Source: Frateuria terrea
GTDB lineage: Bacteria; Pseudomonadota; Gammaproteobacteria; Xanthomonadales; Rhodanobacteraceae
Length of the DNA stretch: 64,000 nt
Assembly (NCBI RefSeq): GCF_900115705.1
Contig: NZ_FOXL01000004.1
Span: 186,001-250,000 of the forward strand
Reading direction: 5' to 3'
The translations under genes were made by a program, and so were the position numbers. Positions 16,879 to 25,966 of the stretch are shown here, one piece after another (the stretch's first letter is position 1; every line of letters starts with the position of its first letter). The notes beneath the pieces are model-generated. The model was not told the origin of the DNA. It made no database searches and saw only the letters and a list, made by a program, of their open reading frames with translations.

Positions 16879-18612
16879 CTACTTCGTCGGCTCGACAATC
16901 CAGGTTCCATACGGCGGCAGCGTCGCGCCATCCAGCGTCGTCGCCTTGGCGAGGGCCGGATCCGTCGCAGCCAGCGTGCGTATGGCCCCCCGGACGAGGT
17001 CCGTCTTCACACGCTGCGGCTGACCGCTGAAGTTGACCAGCACGGTGACCGGAGCAGCACCGTCACGCCGATAGACCAGTACGTTCGGATCATCGCGGTC
17101 GAGGAACGTCATGCGGCCGTCGCGCAGCGCCGGATTCGCGCGCCGCACGGCAATCAGCGTGCGGTACCAGCTGAGCAGCGAATCAGGCTCGGCGGATTCG
17201 GTCTGCACATTGACCGTGACGTGGTTGGAATTGACCGGCAGCCAGGTGTGCGGGTCGGTCGAGAAACCCGCCTGCGGTCCCGGCGTCCACTGCATCGGCG
17301 TGCGCTCGCCGTCCCGGCCCTTTTCCTTCGGCCAGCCGGTGATGCCGATCGGGTCGCGCACGTCCTCCTTGCGCGTCGGCGTGGCGGTGGTCATGCCGAT
17401 CGGTGCGCCGTAGTAGGTGAGGGCGGTGGCGCGCGTCGTCAGCAACAGCGTCGCGATCGCCTTGGCCCGCTGCACGTCGTGGCTGCCATCGCCGAAGCGG
17501 TCGATCGAACGCGGGTTGTCGTGGTTATCGAAGACGATCAGCGGCTGCCCGGGCACGGTCTGCGCGTCCTCCAGCGTCTTGCGGAACCATCCGGCGTCGA
17601 ACTTGGCGCCCCAGCCGAAGCCGACCAACATGTCCATCGGCAGCTGCAGCTGGTCGTGGCGAGTGCCGCCGTACCAGGAATCCAGGTCGGCGACGTCCGC
17701 CGTGTAGGTCTCGCCGATCAGCACACGGTCGCCCGGGTAGGTGTCCACCATGGCGCGCATGCGACGGATCACGTCGTGTACCTCGGGCAGGTTGTCGCTG
17801 AATTGCGAATGCAGGTTCGGGTCGCCCTGGGCGTTGGTGCCGGGGCGCTCGGGGTCATTGCGAAGCTGGGGATTCTCGAACAAGGTCGAAATCGCGTCGA
17901 GCCGGAAGCCGGCCACGCCCCGGTCCAGCCAGAAGCGCATCGCATCGAACATGGCCTTCTCGACCGCCGGATTGCGCCAGTTGAGGTCTGGCTGCTGGCG
18001 GTAGAAGCGGTGGTAGTAGAACTGCCTGCGGGCCGGCACCCACTCCCACGCCGAACCGCCGAACACCGATTCCCAGTTGTTCGGCGGCACCTTGCCGTCG
18101 TGTTCGAAGCGCTTCTGGAAGGGTGTGACGGCCGGTCCGTCCGCATCGACGCCGTCGTTCCAGACGTACCAGTCGGCCTTCGGATTGTCGCGTGAACTCG
18201 CCGATTCGACGAACCAGGCGTGTTTGTCCGAGGTGTGGTTGAGCACCATGTCCAGGATCACCCGGATGTGGTGCTTGCCGGCGTCCCGCAGCAGAGCGTC
18301 GAAGTCGGCCAGCGACCCGTACTGGGGATCGACCCGGCGGTAGTCGGCGATGTCGTAGCCGAAATCCACTTGTGGCGAGGGATACATCGGCGCGATCCAG
18401 ATGGCGTCGACGCCGAGCTTCTGCAGGTGGTCCAGATGCTGCGCGATGCCGCGAAGATCGCCCACGCCGTCACCATTGCTGTCGCCGAAGCTGCGCGGGT
18501 AGATCTCGTAGATCACGGCGTGCTTCCACCAAGGGACCTGCGCCGCGTGCGCGGCCAGGGCAGGGAAGGCGAGGGCGAAGCACAGCGCACATCGGCGAGC
18601 GAGCGACGGCAT
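16879..18612 (-). CDS. Secreted GH13 alpha-glucosidase (oligo-1,6-glucosidase type)
   Basis: A 577-residue enzyme; ATG 18612 follows AGGAGG and starts a signal peptide ending near ALAAHA. GH13 motifs appear in order: YEIYPRSFGDSNGDGVGD, DMVLNHTSDKHAWF (region I), GFRLDAISTLFE (region II, nucleophile Asp), VLIGETYTADV (region III, acid/base Glu) and IVFDNHDNPRS (region IV, Asp). It splits terminal alpha-glucosidic bonds in maltose or isomaltose-type oligosaccharides, in the periplasm. It is convergent with the sulfotransferase gene. A near-palindrome sits in its 5' leader. Confidence 0.92.
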   Translation of the reverse strand: MPSLARRCALCFALAFPALAAHAAQVPWWKHAVIYEIYPRSFGDSNGDGVGDLRGIAQHLDHLQKLGVDAIWIAPMYPSPQVDFGYDIADYRRVDPQYGSLADFDALLRDAGKHHIRVILDMVLNHTSDKHAWFVESASSRDNPKADWYVWNDGVDADGPAVTPFQKRFEHDGKVPPNNWESVFGGSAWEWVPARRQFYYHRFYRQQPDLNWRNPAVEKAMFDAMRFWLDRGVAGFRLDAISTLFENPQLRNDPERPGTNAQGDPNLHSQFSDNLPEVHDVIRRMRAMVDTYPGDRVLIGETYTADVADLDSWYGGTRHDQLQLPMDMLVGFGWGAKFDAGWFRKTLEDAQTVPGQPLIVFDNHDNPRSIDRFGDGSHDVQRAKAIATLLLTTRATALTYYGAPIGMTTATPTRKEDVRDPIGITGWPKEKGRDGERTPMQWTPGPQAGFSTDPHTWLPVNSNHVTVNVQTESAEPDSLLSWYRTLIAVRRANPALRDGRMTFLDRDDPNVLVYRRDGAAPVTVLVNFSGQPQRVKTDLVRGAIRTLAATDPALAKATTLDGATLPPYGTWIVEPTK

Positions 18613-18629
18613 GGAGAGCCTCCTGGTTT

Positions 18630-18644
18630 GGATCGATTCAATCC
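18630..18644 (-). promoter_or_regulatory. Near-palindrome in the alpha-glucosidase leader, candidate repressor site
   Basis: GGATCGATTCAATCC has six of seven complementary pairs around a central T and lies 18 nt before the start codon, a place where a LacI-type repressor could act. The regulator is unknown. Confidence 0.3.
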
Positions 18645-18797
18645 ATCCTAACGCCTTGCCACGTGGATGCCAGGTCATGCCGGGATAGGCGACGCGCCCG
18701 GCGCGCTTGGCTGTGCATCTCCAAGGCCTGGCAACCATGGCGGCTGGATTTCGCCGGCCGTACACTCTCCGGCTAGCGTGCTCGTCGGACGACCACA

Positions 18798-20039
18798 ATG
18801 ACTCGGTGCCGCGCTGCAAGCATTTTCATTTGCCTCGCTATCCTGGCCGGTTGCTCCGTGGCACCACGAAGGCCACCGCCTCCCGACCTGATAGACCATG
18901 CGGCGCCTGAGGGATTCGGCCCCGAGGTCCGGTTGGTGACCACCGACCGCGCGACCTTCGATGCACGGGCGCCCCGGCTGTTCGGTCGTATCGGCGAGGC
19001 TGCCACCGACGGCACGATCGACTACCTGGTGCTGTCGGGCGGCGGGTCAGGCGGATCCTTCGGTGCGGGGGCGCTGGTGGGCCTCTCCCGCGCCAACCGG
19101 CGCCCGCAGTTCGAAGTCGTCACCGGGGTCAGCGCCGGCGCGCTCATCGCTCCGTTTGCATACCTGGGGCCCTCGTGGGATGCCGTGCTGGCATCGGCAT
19201 TCGAGGGTACCAACGGCTTGCAACTGATCCACTCGAAGACCTGGGCGGTGCTCAGGCGTCTGCTGCTTCCGCTGGGACGGCCCGGCGGCAGCACGCTGTT
19301 CAAGCTGGTGGACCGCTATGTCACGCCGTCGATGATCGGGGCCGTCGCGCACGAGTACGCCAAGGGCCGCCTGCTGTTCGTGGCGACGACCGACCTGGAC
19401 AAGCAGGAAACCGTGTTGTGGAACATGGGGGCGATCGCGGCGCACGGAGGCGAACGGGCGCGCCAACTCTTTCGCGACGTGCTGGTCGCATCGGCCAGCG
19501 TGCCGGGGGTCTTCCCGCCCGTGCTGATCCCGGTGGAGGAGGGCGGCCACCGTTACCAGGAAATGCACGTCGACGGCGGCGTGACCACGTCGCTGTTCGC
19601 CGCGCCCCTGACGGCGCAACTGCTTCCCCGGCCCGCGCCCGCGCTTCCGCGCGCCAACCTGTACGTGGTCATCAACGGCAAGTTGGCCTCGGCCCCGCGC
19701 CGCACGCCGGTCAATACCATCGGCATGCTGGCGCGCGCGTTCTCCGCCGACTTCACCTACAAGTCGCGCGACGCGCTGCTGCTGGCGGTGATCTACTCGC
19801 GCAGCCGGCACATGCAGCTGCACCTGACCGAGATTCCGCCGGCCTATCCGTACGAGAGCTTCGTCGACTTCCGCCCGGCAAGCATGCGCCGGCTGTTCGA
19901 CTTCGGCGCCGATTGCGCGGGCAGGGGCCTGCTGTGGGAGACGGCCGAGCAATCGCTGGAACGGAACATGGCGGCCTACCAGCCGTTGCCCTCGGGGCCG
20001 CCGGCATGCCCTGGCGCAGCGACCGGCAGCACGCCCTGA
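18798..20039 (+). CDS. Patatin-like phospholipase lipoprotein
   Basis: A 413-residue protein with lipoprotein signal ending in LAGC (Cys at about residue 19). The patatin domain has the oxyanion-hole glycines LSGGGSGGSFGAG, nucleophile elbow GVSAG (Ser of the Ser-Asp dyad) and the DGG motif HVDGGVTTSLF carrying the catalytic Asp. It should hydrolyse acyl esters of lipids at the cell envelope. The order of motifs and spacing are complete, so the enzyme looks active. It stands alone upstream of the MarR gene. Confidence 0.9.
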   Translation: MTRCRAASIFICLAILAGCSVAPRRPPPPDLIDHAAPEGFGPEVRLVTTDRATFDARAPRLFGRIGEAATDGTIDYLVLSGGGSGGSFGAGALVGLSRANRRPQFEVVTGVSAGALIAPFAYLGPSWDAVLASAFEGTNGLQLIHSKTWAVLRRLLLPLGRPGGSTLFKLVDRYVTPSMIGAVAHEYAKGRLLFVATTDLDKQETVLWNMGAIAAHGGERARQLFRDVLVASASVPGVFPPVLIPVEEGGHRYQEMHVDGGVTTSLFAAPLTAQLLPRPAPALPRANLYVVINGKLASAPRRTPVNTIGMLARAFSADFTYKSRDALLLAVIYSRSRHMQLHLTEIPPAYPYESFVDFRPASMRRLFDFGADCAGRGLLWETAEQSLERNMAAYQPLPSGPPACPGAATGSTP

Positions 20040-20105
20040 ATCCGCAAAAGTTCCGCGGGGGAACGGTCCGGTACGGTCACCGGGATAATTCTGCCGTTGG
20101 CAAAT

Positions 20106-20119
20106 TCTGACTAGGCAGA
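20106..20119. promoter_or_regulatory. MarR operator, site 1 (upstream of the marR gene)
   Basis: TCTGACTAGGCAGA is a 14-bp palindrome with one mismatched pair. Eleven bases of it and its flank, CTAGGCAGATA, recur in inverse orientation before the efflux operon at 20677-20687. It lies about 40 nt upstream of the regulator start. Confidence 0.7.
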
Positions 20120-20156
20120 TACATTGCACGGCAACCAGGCCAGAAGGCGCACTGCC

Positions 20157-20615
20157 GTGAAGAAGACCAAGCCCGACACCATCGACACGCTCAGCGGCGG
20201 CGAGCTCGGCTTCCTGGTGAGCGCCGTGCGCAGCACGATCTGGAGCTCGATCGAAGCGGAGCTGCAGCCGCTGGACATCACCGCCGCGCAGTTCGTGGTG
20301 TTCAACAGCATCGCGCTGGGCAAGGGCCGCACGATCGGCGAATTCTGCCGCCTGCTCGGCTACGACTCCGGCGCCATGACCCGCCTGCTCGATCGCATCG
20401 AGAAGAAGGGGTTGGTCCGCCGGGTGGCCAATCCGGAAGACCGGCGCAGCTTCCTGCTCGAGCTCACCCCCGAGAGCAAGGCGCTGTTTCCCCAGGCCAA
20501 GCGCCGCGTGCAGACGGTCTTCAAGCGGCTCCTGGCCGGCTTCGACGAGGCGCAGGCCGCGGCGCTGAAGCTCGCGCTGGAGCAGCTGCTTGCCAACGCC
20601 GCCCGCACTTCCTGA
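20157..20615 (+). CDS. MarR family regulator of the adjacent efflux operon
   Basis: About 152 residues starting at GTG 20157, with AGAAGG at 20142-20147. The winged-helix domain is seen in IGEFCRLLGYDSGAMTRLLDRIEKKGLVRR followed by the wing NPEDRRSFLLELT (first stretch contains the recognition helix; both are family hallmarks). MarR proteins repress efflux genes until a phenolic or antibiotic-like ligand binds. The same operator palindrome occurs before this gene and before the NodT/EmrA/EmrB genes that follow, which predicts autoregulation and co-regulation. Confidence 0.9.
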   Translation: MKKTKPDTIDTLSGGELGFLVSAVRSTIWSSIEAELQPLDITAAQFVVFNSIALGKGRTIGEFCRLLGYDSGAMTRLLDRIEKKGLVRRVANPEDRRSFLLELTPESKALFPQAKRRVQTVFKRLLAGFDEAQAAALKLALEQLLANAARTS

Positions 20616-20678
20616 CAGGTTTGCACAAAACGCAGCTGTTTCGCGCAATCGAAATCCGTTGCCTTGCACGACCATATA

Positions 20679-20692
20679 TCTGCCTAGGCCGA
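20679..20692. promoter_or_regulatory. MarR operator, site 2 (upstream of the efflux operon)
   Basis: TCTGCCTAGGCCGA is a 14-bp palindrome with one mismatched pair. Together with site 1 it implies the consensus TCTGCCTAGGCAGA. It lies 31 nt before the outer-membrane component gene. Confidence 0.7.
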
Positions 20693-20722
20693 TTTTGCGA
20701 CCGAAGCCATTCAGGTGCTGAG

Positions 20723-22219
20723 ATGACCGCTTCCGTCCGCTTCAAATTCTTTCCCGCGAGAGCCCGCCTGCTGGCGCCGCTTCTTGCGACCGGGCTGTTC
20801 GTGTCCGGTTGCGCGAGCATGGCCGGCTTGCATACCCACGCACGCATGGGCGATCCCCAGGCGATTGCTGCTTCGGGACGCAGCCTGGCGGGAGTCGCGC
20901 TGTCGGAGGCCGCCTGGCCGCGGCGGGACTGGTGGCGCGACTACGGTGATGCGCAGCTCGACCGGATGGTCGGTCGCGCGTTGGCGGGGCAGCCGCGGCT
21001 GCGCATCGCCGAGGCGCGGTTGCGCGCGGCCGAGGCCGTCGCCGACGTCGCCGGTGCCTCGCTGGAACCGCAGGTCAATGCCAGCCTCCGCAGCACGCGC
21101 GAGCGCTTCAGCGAGCACGGCACCGTGCCGCCGCCCATCGCCGGCTCGTGGCAGACCGTCAACGACGTCTCGCTGGGTGCAAGCTACGAGCTGGACTTCT
21201 GGGGCAAGAACCACGCCGCCGTGGAAGCCGCACTGGACCGCGCGCATGCCGCGCAGGTGGACCTGCAGGCGGCCCGGCTGATGCTTACCACGTCGCTGGT
21301 GCGCGCCTACCTGCGGCTCGACGCAGCCTACGCGCAACGCGACCTGGCGCAGGCCACGCTCGCGCAACGCCAGCACACGCTGGAGCTGACCCGCAGGCGC
21401 GTCGCCGCGCAGCTCGACTCCTCGCTCGAGCTCACCCAGGCCGAAGCGGCGCTGCCCGCAGCAAGCGAGCAGATCAGCGCGGCCAACGAAGCAATCGCAC
21501 GCATCGGTAACCAGATCGCCGCCCTGGAGGGGCAGGGGCCGGATGCGAGCTTGGCGATCTCACGGCCGCGGCTGGCGCCGGTTGGGCAGATCGCCTTGCC
21601 CGCCGACCTGCCGATCGCGCTGGTCGGCCGCCGCCCTGACGTGGTGGCGCAACGCTGGCGCGTCGAGGCGGCCGGGCATGACATCAAGGTCGCCAAGGCG
21701 CGCTTCTATCCGGACATCAGCCTCAACGCCTTCGTTGGCCTGCAGCGGCTGGGCTTCGCCGATTTCCTGTCCGCCGGCAGCCGCGTGCTGGGCGTCGCCC
21801 CGGCGATCTCCTTGCCGATCTTCGACGGCGGCCGCCTGCGCGGAAACCTGGCGCTGCACCAGGCCGCCTACGACGCCACGGTCGAGGGCTACAACGCCGC
21901 CGTGCTGGCCGCCGTGCACGAGGTGGTCGACCAGCTCGTCTCGCTGCGCTGGCTCGACGAGCGGCAGCGCGAAGAAGCGCAGGCGCTGGTCCTGAGCCGG
22001 CATGCCTATGCGCTTGCGCAGGCCCGCTACCGCGCCGGATTGGCCAGTTATCTGCAGGTGCTCAGCGCCGAAGGCCAGGTGCTGGCGCAGCAGCAGGCGG
22101 TCATCGCCTCGCAGGCGCGGCAACGCGAGCTTCGCCTCAATCTCGTCCAGGCCTTGGGCGGCGGCTACGAACCGGCCGCGACCGCCCAGGCATCGCTCAC
22201 GCGGAGTGCCACACCATGA
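20723..22219 (+). CDS. NodT/OprM-type outer-membrane efflux lipoprotein
   Basis: A 498-residue TolC-fold channel. It starts at ATG 20723 with a lipoprotein signal ending in VSGC. Two OEP repeats are visible: LRIAEARLRAAEAVADVAGA with LGASYELDFWGKNHAAVEAA, and PDVVAQRWRVEAAGHDIKVAKARFYPDI with PAISLPIFDGGRLRGNLAL. These match NodT family efflux proteins. It forms the outer-membrane exit of the pump whose adaptor and MFS pump follow; the adaptor ATG overlaps its last four bases. Confidence 0.92.
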   Translation: MTASVRFKFFPARARLLAPLLATGLFVSGCASMAGLHTHARMGDPQAIAASGRSLAGVALSEAAWPRRDWWRDYGDAQLDRMVGRALAGQPRLRIAEARLRAAEAVADVAGASLEPQVNASLRSTRERFSEHGTVPPPIAGSWQTVNDVSLGASYELDFWGKNHAAVEAALDRAHAAQVDLQAARLMLTTSLVRAYLRLDAAYAQRDLAQATLAQRQHTLELTRRRVAAQLDSSLELTQAEAALPAASEQISAANEAIARIGNQIAALEGQGPDASLAISRPRLAPVGQIALPADLPIALVGRRPDVVAQRWRVEAAGHDIKVAKARFYPDISLNAFVGLQRLGFADFLSAGSRVLGVAPAISLPIFDGGRLRGNLALHQAAYDATVEGYNAAVLAAVHEVVDQLVSLRWLDERQREEAQALVLSRHAYALAQARYRAGLASYLQVLSAEGQVLAQQQAVIASQARQRELRLNLVQALGGGYEPAATAQASLTRSATP

Positions 22220-23379
22220 AATCGCAAGACGCCACCCTTCCTCCCGGCGGCCCGCCGCCGCGTTCAGCGCTGCTCGGCCGGGTCGCACTCGGCGTGCTGG
22301 GCCTGGCCGCTGCCGTCGCGCTGGCGGTCTACTGGTTGACCGTCGGGCAGTTTCGCGAATCCACCGAGGACGCCTACGTCGACGGCAACGTCGTCAGCGT
22401 GACCGCCCAGGTCAGCGGCGTGGTCACCGCGATCCGCGCGGACGACACCGACTTTGTCCGCGCCGGCCATCCGCTCGTGCTGCTCGACGACACGGACGCG
22501 CGGCTTGCGCTCGCCCGGGCCAAGGCCCAGCTCGCCCGCACCGTCCGCCAGGTGCGTGCCCAATACGCCGCCGTCGGCCAGACCCAGGCCAACCTCGCCA
22601 TGCGCGAGGTCGACCTGGCGCGCGCCAGGGCCGATCTCGCGCACCGCCATGAACTGCTCGCCAGCGGCGCCATTTCCGGCGAGGAAGTGCGCCATGCCGA
22701 GCAGGCGGTGCGTGCCGCCACGGCTGCCCGCGACGCCGCCCGCGAGCAACTGGCCGGCAGCCGCGCGCTGGTCGACCGTGCCTCGATCGCCACCCAGCCG
22801 GACGTGCTGGCGGCCGCTTCGCAACTGCGCGACGCCTACGTCGCGGCGTATCGCACGGACGTCCCGGCGCCGGTTAGCGGCATGGTTGCCGGGCGGCACG
22901 TGCAGCTCGGCCAGAAGATCGCCCCGGGCGTACCACTGATGTCGGTGGTGCCGCTGGACCACCTCTGGGTCGAGGCCAACTTCAAGGAATCGCAGCTGCG
23001 CCACCTGCGCATCGGCCAGCCGGTGACGCTGACCGCCGACGTGTATGGCGGCGAGGTCATCTATCACGGCTCCGTGGTCGGTCAGGACGCAGGGACCGGC
23101 AGCGCGTTCTCGCTGCTGCCCGCGCAGAACGCCACCGGCAACTGGATCAAGGTGGTGCAGCGCGTGCCGATCCGCATCGCGCTCGATCCACGCCAGGTCG
23201 CGGCCCATCCCCTGCAGCTGGGCCTGTCGATGCGCGTGACGGTGGACACCCGCGAGCGCAACGGCGAGCGACTGGCCTCGACCGGCACGCCGGCGCACGG
23301 CTATCACACCGACGTGTTCGCCCATCAGCTGGCCGATGCCGACGCGCTGGTGCAACAGGTCATCCAGGCGAACCGCTAG
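22216..23379 (+). CDS. EmrA/HlyD family periplasmic adaptor subunit
   Basis: A 387-residue membrane fusion protein. One N-terminal transmembrane helix (about residues 22-40) is followed by ESTEDAYVDGNVVSVTAQVSG, the classic start of the barrel-sandwich domain, a long coiled-coil hairpin (about 90-210), then PAPVSGMVAGRHVQLGQKIAPG and the beta-barrel LWVEANFKESQLRHLRIGQPV. It links the inner-membrane MFS pump to the NodT-type channel. The start overlaps the channel gene stop (ATGA), showing translational coupling. Confidence 0.93.
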   Translation: MKSQDATLPPGGPPPRSALLGRVALGVLGLAAAVALAVYWLTVGQFRESTEDAYVDGNVVSVTAQVSGVVTAIRADDTDFVRAGHPLVLLDDTDARLALARAKAQLARTVRQVRAQYAAVGQTQANLAMREVDLARARADLAHRHELLASGAISGEEVRHAEQAVRAATAARDAAREQLAGSRALVDRASIATQPDVLAAASQLRDAYVAAYRTDVPAPVSGMVAGRHVQLGQKIAPGVPLMSVVPLDHLWVEANFKESQLRHLRIGQPVTLTADVYGGEVIYHGSVVGQDAGTGSAFSLLPAQNATGNWIKVVQRVPIRIALDPRQVAAHPLQLGLSMRVTVDTRERNGERLASTGTPAHGYHTDVFAHQLADADALVQQVIQANR

Positions 23380-23387
23380 GTGTCGAA

Positions 23388-24914
23388 GTGAACAAGCTGG
23401 CCTCCGAACGCATGCTGTGCGTGACCATCGCGGCGCTGACCGCGATCGAGTTCCTGCAGCTGAGCATGACTGCCTTCGCGGCCGGCCCGATCATGGGCGA
23501 GCTGGGCATGAGCCCGGAGGATTTCAGCCTGGTCGCCGCGGTGTATGCGAGCGTGGCGATCCTGGTGATCTCGATGCAGCGCTGGTTCGTCGAGCGCCTG
23601 GGCGGGCGCCGGTTCATCCGCTGCGCCACCGCCATCTCGCTGCTGGGTTCGGTGCTGTGTGCCACCAGCACCAACTTCGGTTCGTTCCTGTGCGGGCGCG
23701 TAGTGATGGCGATCGGCGGCGGCGCCCTGTTCACCTCCGCGCGCATGATCATCCACCACCTGCTGGCCGGCCCGCGCCGATTCGCCGGCATCCGCGCGCT
23801 GGGCACCAGCCTGGCGCTGAGCATCGCCGCCGGTCCATGGATTGCCGCCGAGGCGGTGGCGGCGGACAGCTGGAGCGCGATCTACTGGATCATTGCCGGC
23901 CTGGGCGGGCTGGCCTTCGTGCTGGCCGGCATCACGCTCTCGCCCATTCCGCTCGATCCGAAAGGGACGCACGTGCCGCGTGCCTGGCACCAGCTGTTGC
24001 TGGTGGCCGGCAGCTTCGCACTGCTTTATGCGCTGCAGCGCTTCTACTACGACTTTTTCAGCGATGCGGGGTTACTGCTCCTGCTGGCGGTGCTTGGCGG
24101 TGCCGCGCTGCTCGGCTACGCCTGGCTGCAGCAGCGGGGTCGCCGGTCGCTGCTGCGCGTGCGCCAGCTGCTTCACGTGCGCTACCTGGCCGGCCTGGCG
24201 CTGTTCAACTTCGGCTACCTGATGCTCGGCGCCAATAACTACGTGATCCCGGTGATGCTCCAGCGCACGCTCGGCTTCGGCTGGCACACCGTGGGCGCCA
24301 TCGAAGCGATCGGCTTGCTGGTGGCGGTGCTGACGTTCACGGTGGTGACCTCGCTGTTGCCGCGCCATCCGGCGCCACGCAAGTACCTGGCCACCGGGTT
24401 CGCCGCGCTGGCGCTGTTCGGCTTTGCGCTGGCGCGCATCAACACCGGCGCCGACCTGTGGCGCGACGTGCTGCCCGCGCTGGCGTGCTACAGCGTGTTC
24501 CTGCTCACCGTGTTGCCGGTGGCGGCGATGCAGTCCTTCCGCGAAGTCGACCAGGATGAGCCGGCCTTTTCCAACGCCCAGCAGCTCAAGAACATGCTGG
24601 CCCAGGCGGGCATCGCGCTGGGCGTCGCGCTCGCCACGCTGGGGCAGCAGTGGCGCACGGCGGTGCATTACGCCGTGCTCGACAACCGCGTCCAGCCCGG
24701 CAGCCCGGCCTACGAGGCCGTGTTCGGCCCGCTGCGCGACAGCCTGGCGCACCTGGTCGGCCCGGCGCAGGCGACACCCATCGCCGCCGCGCGCGTCGCA
24801 CAGATGCTGGCGCAGCAGTCGGCCATGCTGGCGAACATCGACCATTTTGCCGCGGTGGCCGTGCTGGGTGTGCTCGGCGTGGGCGTGACGCTGCTGCAGC
24901 GGGTCTTCCGATGA
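23388..24914 (+). CDS. EmrB-type MFS drug transporter (DHA2 family)
   Basis: A 508-residue transporter with about 14 helices. LSMTAFAAGPIMGELGMS matches the motif in helix 1 of DHA2 pumps, and CGRVVMAIGGGALFTSARMII the helix 4 region. It exports hydrophobic drugs by proton antiport through the adaptor and channel encoded upstream. It starts 8 nt after the adaptor stop, and the next MarR gene begins inside its stop codon (ATGA). Confidence 0.9.
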   Translation: MNKLASERMLCVTIAALTAIEFLQLSMTAFAAGPIMGELGMSPEDFSLVAAVYASVAILVISMQRWFVERLGGRRFIRCATAISLLGSVLCATSTNFGSFLCGRVVMAIGGGALFTSARMIIHHLLAGPRRFAGIRALGTSLALSIAAGPWIAAEAVAADSWSAIYWIIAGLGGLAFVLAGITLSPIPLDPKGTHVPRAWHQLLLVAGSFALLYALQRFYYDFFSDAGLLLLLAVLGGAALLGYAWLQQRGRRSLLRVRQLLHVRYLAGLALFNFGYLMLGANNYVIPVMLQRTLGFGWHTVGAIEAIGLLVAVLTFTVVTSLLPRHPAPRKYLATGFAALALFGFALARINTGADLWRDVLPALACYSVFLLTVLPVAAMQSFREVDQDEPAFSNAQQLKNMLAQAGIALGVALATLGQQWRTAVHYAVLDNRVQPGSPAYEAVFGPLRDSLAHLVGPAQATPIAAARVAQMLAQQSAMLANIDHFAAVAVLGVLGVGVTLLQRVFR

Positions 24915-25408
24915 ACGCAGTACGGCCCGGGGCCGACGCTGGCGTATCCGCGGCGCGGGTGCGCCTGGCGCTGTTGCTGCTGGAGCGGTTGCACAAGGAA
25001 CTGTCCCAGTCGATCGACCGCGTGCTGGTGCACGAGGAGCTGGCCCTGGCCGAGTGGCTGATCGTCTGCGAGCTGGCCGCCGGTGATGCCCCGCTAACGC
25101 ACGTCGCGCGTCGACTCGCGCGCGATCCCGGCTCGCTGTCGCGCGCCACCACGCGCCTGATCAAGCGCGGGCTGCTCGGCAGCACGAGGCACGAACACGA
25201 CCGCCGCCGCGCCACCCTGAGCCTGACCGCGGGCGGCCGAGCCATGCACGAACGCGTGGCTACGTCGCTCGACGTTGCCACCCGGCGCGATCCTTCACCG
25301 CACGCGCTTCCGATCGATCGCCTGCTTTCGCTGCTCGAAGTCCCCGGCGCCAGCGCCGTCGCCTCGCAGTCCCAAGTGAGTGGCGGGGCCGCCGAGACTT
25401 CCCCCTAA
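24911..25408 (+). CDS. Second MarR family regulator, coupled to the efflux operon
   Basis: A 165-residue protein. ATG 24911 overlaps the transporter stop by four bases, so it is translated with the pump. The winged helix has LTHVARRLARDPGSLSRATTRLIKRG and the wing HEHDRRRATLSLT. The C-terminal tail (about residues 115-165) is low-complexity and probably disordered. It is divergent from the first MarR of this locus and has no operator of its own, so it may tune the same operon or act on distant targets. Confidence 0.85.
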   Translation: MNAVRPGADAGVSAARVRLALLLLERLHKELSQSIDRVLVHEELALAEWLIVCELAAGDAPLTHVARRLARDPGSLSRATTRLIKRGLLGSTRHEHDRRRATLSLTAGGRAMHERVATSLDVATRRDPSPHALPIDRLLSLLEVPGASAVASQSQVSGGAAETSP

Positions 25409-25445
25409 CGGCATGGCGACCATGCCCCTCACCGGAGAACGACCC

Positions 25446-25883
25446 ATGACTGCACGACTGGACTTCTACAAAGCCGGCCCCGATGCCATCAAGGCAATGG
25501 TGGCGCTCGAACAGCGCATTGCCAAAAGCTCGCTCGAAAAGCCCCTGATCGAACTGGTACGCCTGCGCGCCTCGCAGATCAACGGCTGCGCGTTCTGCCT
25601 TGACATGCATTCGGCCGACGCCCGCAAGGCCGGCGAGAACGAGCGCCGCCTGGCCACACTGAGCGCCTGGCGCGAGGCGCCGTTCTTCAGCGAGCGCGAG
25701 CGTGCCGCGCTGGAGTGGACAGAGGCGGTGACCCTGGTCAGCCAGGAACACGTGCCGGACAGCGTGTGGTCTTCCGTGCACGGCCATTTCTCGCCGGAGG
25801 AGATCACCGACCTGACGCTGCTGATCGTCGCCATCAACGGCTGGAACCGTTTCGCCATCGCCTTCCGCAAGATGCCGGCCTGA
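25446..25883 (+). CDS. AhpD-like carboxymuconolactone decarboxylase family protein
   Basis: A 145-residue single-domain protein with ATG 25446 after GGAGAA. LVRLRASQINGCAFCLDMHSADARKAG holds the CxxC-x3-H motif of AhpD-type alkylhydroperoxidases (Cys-Ala-Phe-Cys and the following His). WREAPFFSERERAALEWTEAVT is the usual family segment. It probably acts as a thiol peroxidase-like or disulfide reductase protein. It follows the MarR gene after 37 nt and may be part of the same stress response. Confidence 0.9.
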   Translation: MTARLDFYKAGPDAIKAMVALEQRIAKSSLEKPLIELVRLRASQINGCAFCLDMHSADARKAGENERRLATLSAWREAPFFSERERAALEWTEAVTLVSQEHVPDSVWSSVHGHFSPEEITDLTLLIVAINGWNRFAIAFRKMPA

Positions 25884-25966
25884 AGGCAAGCGGGAACGGG
25901 CATCCAAGATCGGCTCTCGTCCGTACTGACTACCGTTACTCCAAAGCGATTCGCAGGAGGTGTCCC

